DNA of 64,000 nt from Rhodobacter ferrooxidans (GTDB lineage: Bacteria; Pseudomonadota; Alphaproteobacteria; Rhodobacterales; Rhodobacteraceae): contig NZ_ACYY01000017.1 in assembly GCF_000176015.1 (NCBI RefSeq), positions 1 through 64,000 on the forward strand, written 5' to 3'. This document shows positions 8,435-15,836 of the stretch, one piece after another. Every line of letters begins with the position of its first letter. Position 1 is the stretch's first letter. Below the pieces are notes generated by a model. It was not told the origin of the DNA. It saw only the letters and a program-made list of their open reading frames with translations, and did no database searches. The position numbers were made by a program, and so were the translations under genes.

Positions 8435-8986
8435 TCAGCAGGTGATATAGCAGATCCGTGTTGCCAGACGCGGCCGGGTCACGATGAACTCTTCCACGTC
8501 GGTGTTGCCCAGCCCGACGTCGAAGTTGGGCGTGACGGCGACCTTGGTTTCCACCAGAACCACGGTATCGCCATCCGCCATGTCCGGAATATGCGATGCC
8601 AGCGGTTGCAGCGTGGCGGTGGTCAGTTCGGGGAAAGCAGCCCCTGGTGATTTCGACCACAGCACCTCGAACCGTTTGTTCGTCTGGCTGTAGGTGATCG
8701 AGGTCACCCGCAGCTGGGTGTTCTGGTCGCTGTCGAGCATGAAGTCCATCACGTCGCGCAGACCGGTCAGATAGGTCATGTCCACCGGTTCCATCCGCCG
8801 CGAGATGGTATCAGAGATCGTATAGCTGGATTTCTGGATCGTGTTGATCGAGCGGTAGATATCCCAATAGGAATACAGCGCAAATGCCGCCCAGCACAAA
8901 GCCGGCAGAATGATCACCGCTTCGACGATCACCGTGCCATCCTCGCGTCCGGTGAACCGGCGCAGATAGGACCGCAGCGTTTTCAT
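8435..8986 (-). CDS. TadE-like pilus assembly / pseudopilin protein
   Basis: A 183-residue protein with a short basic cytoplasmic N-terminus (MKTLRSYLRRF), then REDGTVIVEAVIILPALCWAAFALYSYW, the TadE domain: a Glu-containing hydrophobic helix resembling a prepilin. The rest would be outside the cytoplasmic membrane. ATG 8986 is preferred to ATG 9004 because TGAGG stands 9 nt upstream and the N-terminus then matches its upstream neighbour (MKRLARYLGRAFRREDGT). It is the last gene of a three-gene operon. Its exact role in Flp/Tad pili is not known, and no Tad ATPase is nearby. Confidence 0.8.
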   Translation of the reverse strand: MKTLRSYLRRFTGREDGTVIVEAVIILPALCWAAFALYSYWDIYRSINTIQKSSYTISDTISRRMEPVDMTYLTGLRDVMDFMLDSDQNTQLRVTSITYSQTNKRFEVLWSKSPGAAFPELTTATLQPLASHIPDMADGDTVVLVETKVAVTPNFDVGLGNTDVEEFIVTRPRLATRICYITC

Positions 8987-9000
8987 GGCGGGGAACCTCA

Positions 9001-9543
9001 TCATGATGGCTCGTTCACAAAGGCGGATTCCGCAATCAGCGCATAGCCGCCGCCAGAATCCTTGGGCAATTCAAGGCCGATGCCGGTCGTGGGGAACAGC
9101 GCATCCACCGTGGCACAGACCCGCACCAGCATGATTTCCTCGTCCATGCCGGGCGTGCCGGGGTTGAATTCGGTGATCGGCTGAATGACCGCGTCACGGT
9201 CGGCACAAACCGCCTGATCATCCGGAATATTCCAGGCAACGGTGCTGACCGGGCGCAGGGTGATCTTCAGCACATTGGCGCAATCGGGAATGACCACGGT
9301 GCGCGAACAGATCTCGGTTCGCAGCATGTCGTGGTTGGGGTTGACGTAATGGCCCAGCCGCAATTCGCGGATGGTCATGTCAACCGCCCGTTCCAGCATG
9401 GTGTGCCGCACCATCAGCAATCCGGATTCGAACGAGGCCATGAACAGCGCCAGCACCAGCGGCACCACCAGAACGAATTCCAGCGATGCCGTGCCGTCCT
9501 CGCGCCGGAAAGCCCGGCCCAGATATCGCGCCAGACGTTTCAT
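9001..9543 (-). CDS. TadE-like pilus assembly protein
   Basis: A 180-residue paralogue of the next gene downstream. After MKRLARYLGRAFRREDGT comes the TadE helix ASLEFVLVVPLVLALFMASF (residues 19-38), with the conserved Glu at 22, then an extracytoplasmic domain with several cysteines (C79, C88, C112, C143) that may form disulfides. Its start codon overlaps the stop codon of the TadG-like gene (ATGA), so the two are translationally coupled. Such pairs usually serve Flp/Tad-type pili or related surface structures. Confidence 0.82.
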   Translation of the reverse strand: MKRLARYLGRAFRREDGTASLEFVLVVPLVLALFMASFESGLLMVRHTMLERAVDMTIRELRLGHYVNPNHDMLRTEICSRTVVIPDCANVLKITLRPVSTVAWNIPDDQAVCADRDAVIQPITEFNPGTPGMDEEIMLVRVCATVDALFPTTGIGLELPKDSGGGYALIAESAFVNEPS

Positions 9544-11129
9544 TGCGTCAGCCTCAGATGGCTGAGTTGCGTGGCAATGGCGCGGAAGGCGGTGGTGATC
9601 TGCACGCCGGTGGCGTTGAAATAGTTGCTGGGCTGCGAGGCACAGTCGCGCAATTGGTTGCGACCATTTTCGGGCGCCTCGAAGCCGATGCTGAAGATCA
9701 CGATGCCCGAGTCCTTGGCGGCATCGCAGATCTGCTGCAGGCGCACGTCTTTCTGGCCATAGGAAATCTCGTCGGTGAAGGTTTCGAACCAGCTGTTCTC
9801 GCTGCCTCCCAAGGCCTTTGTGTAGATGTCCTTGGCGACATACCTGACGCTCCACTTGGCCCAGACTTCCGGCCAGGTCATCTGGACGCTGCCGGTGGTG
9901 CCGCCGTCGATCGTGGTGTGCCATTTCGAATCGCTGAACCAGTAGTAGTCGCTGGTGGTGCTGGCGCGATCAGAATACAGCGTCAGTTTGCTGTTCGAGG
10001 TTTTCTTGTAGATCGCCGAAGGGCCGGACCGGTAAGGCGCGGTCAGCTTGTATTCTTCGGTGTTTTCGCCGTCGCTCATTACCACCAGAACCTTGAGCAC
10101 GTTGGCCTCGTCGGGATCAAGCGGCCGGTCGGTGAAATCCTCGTCCACCTGGCCAAGACCGACCAGGCCGTTGATCAGCGGCTGCGCGCTGGGATCAAGC
10201 AGCAGGGTGCCCCATTTCACGCCGACGTCGATCGAGGTGTAGCCCATCGAGGCCAGCAGATCGACGCGGCCTTTCAGATAGGCAGCATCGCCGCTCATCG
10301 GTGTCACCGCCACGTTGGCGGTCGGCGGGCAGTTGTAGTTCGACGAGTTCCCGGTGCCCCAGGGGTCGAAGTGGCCGTTGTGGACGAACGACGTCGCCTG
10401 CGACAACCCGGTCGAGCCGAAAACGCTGTTGGGCAGTTCGACGCAGTAAGAAGTGGAGTGCAACGCGTTGACGTTGAACTGCGACATCATCCCGGCACCC
10501 AGGTTGACCTGCGCGTTGTAGGGCACGACCGAGATGCTGACGCGGCCCGGATCAGAGCCATTGATCACGGTATCAATGAATTCCTTGGCCGCGGGCCGCA
10601 GCCGGGTCAGCCGCGAGTTGCTGGCCATCGAGCCGGAAATATCCAGAACCATCGACACTTCGACGTTGGAAATGCGCTGCTCGGCGGTGCTGGCGGCCTT
10701 GGCGTCAAAGCTGTCGATGCCGACCATCTGCATGAAGAACGGATTGGTGTCGGCGGCGGCCAGGGCGTTGACCTCGCGGTAGTTCATGCCTTCGTCCACC
10801 GTGACCCCCGACAGGTATTGGGTCATGTTGGCCTTGGCGAAATAGTCGCGCACCACCGACTCGGGGTCGAGGCTTTGCTGCAGGCTGGCCGCGGCCAGGG
10901 TCGAGCGGTCCAGCGTCTGTTGCAGCGTCGTGCGTTTCTGTTCGTGGCGCATCAGGTCCAGCGCCATGCCGCCCATCATCAGCATCAACGTCAGCAGGGT
11001 CAGCCCGAAGGGATAAAGCGCGCCTTCCTCGACCCGGCGGAATTTCTGCAAGGCGGCGGCAAGGCCGGTATCCAGCACGGGGATCGCGGCAGGTTCAGTG
11101 CGGCGGCTGTCAATCGGTTGCGGTTTCAT
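9540..11129 (-). CDS. TadG-like protein with von Willebrand factor A domain
   Basis: A 529-residue membrane-anchored protein. Residues 35-60 hold the Tad-type transmembrane segment (EEGALYPFGLTLLTLMLMMGG). A VWA domain begins at about 157 with VEVSMVLDISGSMASNS, whose D163-x-S165-x-S167 is an intact MIDAS metal site. The remaining large periplasmic or external domain has Cys pairs and low-complexity Ser/Thr stretches. It heads the operon TadG-TadE-TadE. ATG 11129 is chosen because GAGGA lies just upstream; the frame extends to 11264 without good starts. TadG-type proteins are linked to Flp pilus assembly and adhesion; the other tad genes must be elsewhere. Confidence 0.85.
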   Translation of the reverse strand: MKPQPIDSRRTEPAAIPVLDTGLAAALQKFRRVEEGALYPFGLTLLTLMLMMGGMALDLMRHEQKRTTLQQTLDRSTLAAASLQQSLDPESVVRDYFAKANMTQYLSGVTVDEGMNYREVNALAAADTNPFFMQMVGIDSFDAKAASTAEQRISNVEVSMVLDISGSMASNSRLTRLRPAAKEFIDTVINGSDPGRVSISVVPYNAQVNLGAGMMSQFNVNALHSTSYCVELPNSVFGSTGLSQATSFVHNGHFDPWGTGNSSNYNCPPTANVAVTPMSGDAAYLKGRVDLLASMGYTSIDVGVKWGTLLLDPSAQPLINGLVGLGQVDEDFTDRPLDPDEANVLKVLVVMSDGENTEEYKLTAPYRSGPSAIYKKTSNSKLTLYSDRASTTSDYYWFSDSKWHTTIDGGTTGSVQMTWPEVWAKWSVRYVAKDIYTKALGGSENSWFETFTDEISYGQKDVRLQQICDAAKDSGIVIFSIGFEAPENGRNQLRDCASQPSNYFNATGVQITTAFRAIATQLSHLRLTQ

Positions 11130-11511
11130 CGCGCGTTTCCTCAAAGGCCCCGGGGGCGGGCCTGTACCCGATAATCCCGACGGCCACGGATTTCGGGCCT
11201 TCGGGTAAACATGGTTCTGTCTCAGGCATTTAGACCAAGCTATGGGGCGAAAATGTGGCGCCACGGCGGGAGAATCACGAAGAATCCGACATGCCCGGAA
11301 ACACCGCTGTGGGCTCGGGCGGCATTATACGTGGCCAGGAAACAGATCTTGGTTAAATCGGGCAGCGCCGCGGCTGTGCTGCCATGTTGGCGGGTTTTCC
11401 AGGCGCTGTTAACGAATCAATGCCGGACTGCGGAGCCGAGAGGAATCCCTGATGCTTTCCGTGTCAGTGCGTTCTAGGCTGCGGCCAATTGTCCTATCGG
11501 GAGGAACCGGG
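11130..11511. other. divergent intergenic region between the tadG-like gene and gdhA
   Basis: A 382-nt gap that must contain promoters for both flanking genes. I see a few A/T-rich hexamers (TTATAC at about 11324, GTTAACGAATC at about 11408) but no convincing -35/-10 pair, hairpin or known operator. An in-frame ATG at 11452 upstream of gdhA lacks a ribosome site and is not used. Confidence 0.4.
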
Positions 11512-12942
11512 ATGCAAGCGACGGGCGAGCCGAGTTTTCGGGAATCGGTCGATCTGATGTTCAACCGCGCGGTGGCGCTGATGGACCTGTCACCCGGTCT
11601 GGAACAGAAGATAAGGGTGTGCAATTCCACCTATACCGTGCGCTTTGGCGTGCGGCTGCGCGGCAAGATCGAGACCTTCACCGGCTACCGTTCCGTTCAC
11701 TCCGAGCACATGGAGCCGGTCAAGGGCGGCATCCGCTATGCGCTGTCGGTGAACCAGGACGAGGTCGAGGCGCTGGCGGCGCTGATGACCTACAAATGCG
11801 CGCTGGTGGAGACGCCGTTTGGTGGATCAAAAGGCGGTTTGTGCATCGACCCCCGTGCCTGGGACGAGCATGAGCTGGAGCAGATCACCCGGCGTTTCGC
11901 CTATGAATTGATCAAGCGCGACCTGATCCACCCGGCGCAGAACGTCCCCGCCCCCGACATGGGCACCGGCGAGCGCGAGATGGCCTGGATCGCCGATCAA
12001 TATGCAAGGATGAACACCACCGACATCAACGCCCGCGCCTGCGTCACCGGCAAGCCCTTGTCGGGCGGTGGCATCCAGGGCCGGGTCGAGGCCACCGGGC
12101 GCGGCGTGCAATACGCGCTGCGCGAGTTCTTCCGCCATCCCGAAGACGCCGCCAAGGCTGGGCTGTCGGGCGATCTGGACGGCAAGCGGGTGATCGTGCA
12201 GGGCTTGGGGAATGTTGGATATCATGCAGCCAAGTTCCTTTCCGAAGAAGATGGGGCCAAGGTAATTGCCATTATCGAACATGATGGCGCTTTGCTGGAC
12301 CCTGCGGGGCTGCGGGTCGAGGACGTGCGGCAATGGATCGTCAAGCACGGCAGCATCAAGGGTTACCCGGCGGCCAGCTATGTTGCCGATGGTGCCGCGG
12401 TGCTGGAGGAAGCCTGCGACATCCTGATCCCGGCGGCGCTGGAAGGGGTGATCCACAAGGGCAATGCGGCGCGGATCAAGGCGCCGCTGATCGTCGAGGC
12501 GGCGAATGGCCCGCTGACCTTTGGCGCCGACGAGATCCTGCGCGGCAAGGGCTGCGTGATCATCCCCGACATGTATGCCAATGCCGGGGGGGTGACGGTT
12601 TCGTATTTCGAATGGGTCAAGAACCTCAGCCACATCCGCTTTGGCCGGATGCAGCGCCGCGCCGAAGAGGGCCGCTCGCGTATTCTGGTGCAGGAACTGG
12701 AGCGGTTGTCGGCGGATCAGGGTCTTGGCTGGCAGTTGACCGCCGATTTCAAGGACAAGTTCCTGCAAGGCTCGGACGAGCTGGCGCTGGTGCGGTCGGG
12801 GTTGGATGACACCATGCGCACCGCCTATCAGGCAATGCGCGAGGTCTGGCATGGCCGCTCGGATGTCGAGGACCTGCGGGTGGCGGCCTATCTGGTCTCG
12901 ATCGACCGGGTGGCCAGAACCTACCGCTCGAAAGGGCTTTGA
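11512..12942 (+). CDS. gdhA: Glu/Leu/Phe/Val dehydrogenase, probable glutamate dehydrogenase
   Basis: A 476-residue dehydrogenase that interconverts glutamate and 2-oxoglutarate plus ammonium, in the cytoplasm. The substrate domain has KGGIRYALSVNQDEVEALAALMTYK with the conserved lysines at 71 and 95, and TPFGGSKGG at 101-109. The nucleotide-binding domain has the Rossmann motif VIVQGLGNVGYHAA at about 226-239. NGPLTFGADEIL and PDMYANAGGVTVSYFEW are family hallmarks. ATG 11512 follows a strong GGGAGGAACCGGG ribosome site. Whether it uses NAD or NADP, and whether it mainly makes or degrades glutamate, is not settled by sequence. It stands alone and converges on the SQR-like gene with a 24-nt gap. 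Confidence 0.92.
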   Translation: MQATGEPSFRESVDLMFNRAVALMDLSPGLEQKIRVCNSTYTVRFGVRLRGKIETFTGYRSVHSEHMEPVKGGIRYALSVNQDEVEALAALMTYKCALVETPFGGSKGGLCIDPRAWDEHELEQITRRFAYELIKRDLIHPAQNVPAPDMGTGEREMAWIADQYARMNTTDINARACVTGKPLSGGGIQGRVEATGRGVQYALREFFRHPEDAAKAGLSGDLDGKRVIVQGLGNVGYHAAKFLSEEDGAKVIAIIEHDGALLDPAGLRVEDVRQWIVKHGSIKGYPAASYVADGAAVLEEACDILIPAALEGVIHKGNAARIKAPLIVEAANGPLTFGADEILRGKGCVIIPDMYANAGGVTVSYFEWVKNLSHIRFGRMQRRAEEGRSRILVQELERLSADQGLGWQLTADFKDKFLQGSDELALVRSGLDDTMRTAYQAMREVWHGRSDVEDLRVAAYLVSIDRVARTYRSKGL

Positions 12943-12966
12943 TCGGCGCGGGCGGTCATCTGCGCC

Positions 12967-14094
12967 TTAGCGGTAGGCGCGCAGATAGTGCCGCTCGAAG
13001 GCGCGTTTCAGCCAGTGCAACGGCTTCAGCCGCGGCAGCACTAGGTTCAGCTTGCCGCGGCGGAACACCAGCATGCCGCTGTCGAGCGTGTCCATGATGC
13101 AGACAAGCTCGGGGGTGAAGGCCTTGCCGGGCACCCGGCCTTGCAGTTCGGCCGCGATGTTGGCGGCGGCGGCGGCGGCCTGAAGGTCGGCCTGATGCGC
13201 CTGTTTCGGCATCCAGTCCGGGCCGGGAAAGCTGCCGGCGTCGCCTGCGACCCAGACCCCGGGGTGGCCTTCGACCCGGCACAGCGCATCGGCCTGCACC
13301 ATGCCACCGGGCGACAGCGGCAGGTCGCTTTGCGCCAGCCAGGCAGGCCCGGTCATGCCTGGTTGGAACAGGATCAGGTCGGCCGCGATCTCGCCGCCTT
13401 CGGTCACCACGCGGTCGGGGTCGATCCTAACCATCTTGTGGCCCAGATGCGTCTCGATCCCGCGCCGGGCAAATTCGGCCAGAATACCGTCCACCGCCTT
13501 TTCGCCCAGTCGCGCGCCGGGGCGCTCTGCCGGGCTGAAGAACACCAGCCGCACCGCATCGCGCCGCCCTTGCCTGCGCAGCAGCGTATCCAGGATGAAG
13601 GCGTATTCGAACATCGGCCCGCCGCGGATGGCCCCCGGTTCGGCGGGGTTGGTGGCCATGCCGATGGCGATGGTGCCCGAGGTCAGCGCGGCAAAGCGGG
13701 CGGCGATGGCTTCGGCCGGGGCCAGGCCTTCGCAGGGGATGATGGCATTGTCGATCCCCGGCAGTTTGCGCAGGAACCGCCCGCCGGTGGCGATCAGGAT
13801 GTGGTCGGCGGTGATCGGCCCGGCATCGGTCTGCACCGTGCGGCGGGCGGCATCCATGCCGGTGACCGAGGCCGTGAGATGCGTCACGCCATGGCGCGCA
13901 AAGAACCGCGCCAACGGAAGCCGCAGGCCCGCGCCGCTGCGCAAGCCCGCCGGGATCCAGATCGAGGATGGCAGGTAGTGCAGATCGTCGCGCGGCGCGA
14001 TCACGGTGATATCAGCCTGCACCTTGCGGCGGCGCAATTCGCGCACCGCTGTCAGGGCCGCGAAGCCCGCGCCGAGGATGGCAATATGTGTCAT
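12967..14094 (-). CDS. sulfide:quinone reductase-like FAD oxidoreductase
   Basis: A 375-residue flavoprotein of the SQR / flavocytochrome c sulfide dehydrogenase group. The FAD dinucleotide-binding motif is at the start (IAILGAGFAALTAVREL), the second FAD motif is GVWVAGDAGSFPGPDWMPKQAHQ near 279-301, and the C-terminus (LKPLHWLKRAFERHYLRAYR) is a basic amphipathic helix like the membrane-binding end of SQR. Cysteines are C121, C272 and C332. C121 and C332 fall where SQR has its first and last catalytic-site cysteines, but the middle one appears replaced in GAIRGGPMFEYAF. ATG 14094 follows GGGAAGCG. A perfect ATTC-N8-GAAT operator lies just upstream, which supports a sulfide or reactive-sulfur role; an unrelated quinone reductase remains possible. 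Confidence 0.75.
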   Translation of the reverse strand: MTHIAILGAGFAALTAVRELRRRKVQADITVIAPRDDLHYLPSSIWIPAGLRSGAGLRLPLARFFARHGVTHLTASVTGMDAARRTVQTDAGPITADHILIATGGRFLRKLPGIDNAIIPCEGLAPAEAIAARFAALTSGTIAIGMATNPAEPGAIRGGPMFEYAFILDTLLRRQGRRDAVRLVFFSPAERPGARLGEKAVDGILAEFARRGIETHLGHKMVRIDPDRVVTEGGEIAADLILFQPGMTGPAWLAQSDLPLSPGGMVQADALCRVEGHPGVWVAGDAGSFPGPDWMPKQAHQADLQAAAAAANIAAELQGRVPGKAFTPELVCIMDTLDSGMLVFRRGKLNLVLPRLKPLHWLKRAFERHYLRAYR

Positions 14095-14112
14095 GGCGGT
14101 TTCGCTTCCCTT

Positions 14113-14134
14113 TATATTCAAGAAAATGAATATA
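14113..14134. promoter_or_regulatory. inverted-repeat operator (SqrR/BigR type) before the SQR-like gene
   Basis: TATATTCA and TGAATATA form a perfect 8-bp inverted repeat around AGAAAA. Its core ATTC-N8-GAAT (14116-14131) is the consensus described for the sulfide-responsive ArsR-family repressor SqrR of Rhodobacter capsulatus. It lies 19 nt upstream of the SQR-like start codon and about 180 nt from divergent soxB, so it most likely controls the former. Confidence 0.75.
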
Positions 14135-14312
14135 ACAGCATTGCAGCGCTTGGGCAAGCGCCGTGGCTGCGGCGGCGCGACACGGGCCACCGAAAGTGCC
14201 TGGGCAGCCGAAAGCGACAGCATCTGTCGTCCGCAGGCTGGCTTGCGCCGGGATGGGCTTGCAAACCTGTGGCAAAACGGTTCACTGAGGCCGGTGTGAC
14301 AGGAGCGGCAGC

Positions 14313-15563
14313 ATGCGCTATTCGGGCCTGAAGGTGATCACGCAGGGGCTGTTCGGCAACGCGGGCTGGAAACCCGCCTGGCGCGATCCGGCGCCGAAAG
14401 CCCAGTATGACGCGATCATCATCGGTGGCGGCGGTCACGGGCTTGCCACCGCCTATTATCTGGCGAAAAACCACGGGCTGAGCAATATCGCGGTGCTGGA
14501 GAAGGGCTATCTGGGCTCTGGCAACATCGGCCGCAACACCACCATCGTGCGCGCCAACTACTTCCTGCAAGGCAACAGCGAGTTCTACAGCCACTCGCTG
14601 AAGCTGTGGGAGGGCCTTGAATCCGATCTGAATTACAACGTGATGCACAGCCAGCGCGGGCTGATCAACCTGTTTCACTCCGACGGCCAGCGCGACGCCT
14701 TTGCCCGGCGTGGCAACATGATGATCAGCCAGGGCGACGATGCCGAACTGCTGGACCGCGAGGGCGTGCGCGCCCATCTGCCCTATCTGGATTTCGAGCA
14801 GACCCGGTTTCCGATCTACGGTGGCCTGTTGCACCGGCGCGGCGGCACGGCGCGGCATGATGCGGTGGCCTGGGGTTACGCGCGCGGGGCGGACCGTCGC
14901 GGCGTCGATCTGATCCAGAACTGTGAAGTCACTGGAATTGATATCGAAAACGGCCGGGTGACCGGGGTGCAGACCACCCGTGGCGCGATCAAGGCCAAGA
15001 AGGTCGGCATCGTGGTGGCGGGGCGATCCGGTCAGGTGGCGGCGATGGCGGGGCTGCGGTTGCCGATCGAAAGCCACATCCTGCAGGCCTTTGTCACCGA
15101 GGGGCTGAAGCCGGTGATCGACCATGTGATCAGCTTCGGCATGGGGCATTTCTACATCAGCCAGTCCGACAAGGGGGGCCTGGTGTTCGGCGGCGATCTG
15201 GATTTCTACGCCAGTTACGCCAGCCGCGGCAACCTGCCGATGGTGGAGCATGTGATGGAGGCGGGGATGACGCTGATGCCGATGATCGGGCGGGCCAAGG
15301 TGCTGCGCTCTTGGGGCGGCATCATGGACATGACGCCGGATGGCTCGCCCATCATCGACCGCACGCCGGTGGAGGGGCTGTATCTGGACGCGGGCTGGAA
15401 CTACGGCGGCTTCAAGGCAGTGCCGGCGAGCGGCTGGTGCATGGCGCATCTGATGGCCACCGACCAGAGCCATGAGGTTGCGCGGCGCTTCCGGCTTGAC
15501 CGTTATCTGACCGGGCATCTTCTGGATGAAGAAGGCACCGGCAGCCAGCACAACCTGCATTAG
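14313..15563 (+). CDS. soxB: sarcosine oxidase subunit beta
   Basis: Beta subunit, 416 residues, of heterotetrameric sarcosine oxidase, which demethylates sarcosine to glycine, making methylene-tetrahydrofolate and hydrogen peroxide. The FAD-binding motif is AIIIGGGGHGLATAYYLAKNHG at residues 34-55. RNTTIVRANYFLQGNSEFY and the C-terminal GWNYGGFKAVPASGW are highly typical of SoxB. The ATG follows AGGAGCGGCAGC. It opens the operon soxB-soxD-soxA-soxG, in the standard order. The operon probably serves breakdown of glycine betaine, creatine or choline-derived methylamines. Confidence 0.95.
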   Translation: MRYSGLKVITQGLFGNAGWKPAWRDPAPKAQYDAIIIGGGGHGLATAYYLAKNHGLSNIAVLEKGYLGSGNIGRNTTIVRANYFLQGNSEFYSHSLKLWEGLESDLNYNVMHSQRGLINLFHSDGQRDAFARRGNMMISQGDDAELLDREGVRAHLPYLDFEQTRFPIYGGLLHRRGGTARHDAVAWGYARGADRRGVDLIQNCEVTGIDIENGRVTGVQTTRGAIKAKKVGIVVAGRSGQVAAMAGLRLPIESHILQAFVTEGLKPVIDHVISFGMGHFYISQSDKGGLVFGGDLDFYASYASRGNLPMVEHVMEAGMTLMPMIGRAKVLRSWGGIMDMTPDGSPIIDRTPVEGLYLDAGWNYGGFKAVPASGWCMAHLMATDQSHEVARRFRLDRYLTGHLLDEEGTGSQHNLH

Positions 15564-15572
15564 GGGAAGACC

Positions 15573-15836
15573 ATGCGCATCACCTGCCCCCTGTGTGGCC
15601 CCCGCGACCGGCGCGAGTTTTATTATTACGGTGCAGAGGCTTATCTGCACCGCCCCGCAGGCGACGATGCGGTGGCATGGGACGCTTACCTGCATCTGCG
15701 CAACAACCCGGCGGGGGAAACCCGTGACCTCTGGTATCACGAGGCGGGGTGCGCGCAGTGGTTGGTGGTGACCCGAAACACCGTCAGCCATTCGGTCTCA
15801 ACGGTGGAATTGGTGGCCGAAAGAGGTGCGCCATGA
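15573..15836 (+). CDS. soxD: sarcosine oxidase subunit delta
   Basis: Small subunit of 87 residues with the zinc-binding pattern of SoxD: CPLCGPRD near the N-terminus (C5, C8) and HEAGCAQW near residue 60. The zinc is bound by cysteines and a histidine. REFYYYGAEAYLHRP and LHLRNNPAGETRDLWYHEAGC are typical. It begins 9 nt after soxB with AGGGGAAG as ribosome site, and its stop codon overlaps the soxA start (ATGA). Confidence 0.95.
   Translation: MRITCPLCGPRDRREFYYYGAEAYLHRPAGDDAVAWDAYLHLRNNPAGETRDLWYHEAGCAQWLVVTRNTVSHSVSTVELVAERGAP

Noticed and set aside
9486-11174. A 562-codon plus-strand frame opposite the TadG-like gene
   Set aside because: Shadow frame: His/Arg/Gln-rich translation, while the minus strand encodes a clear VWA domain.
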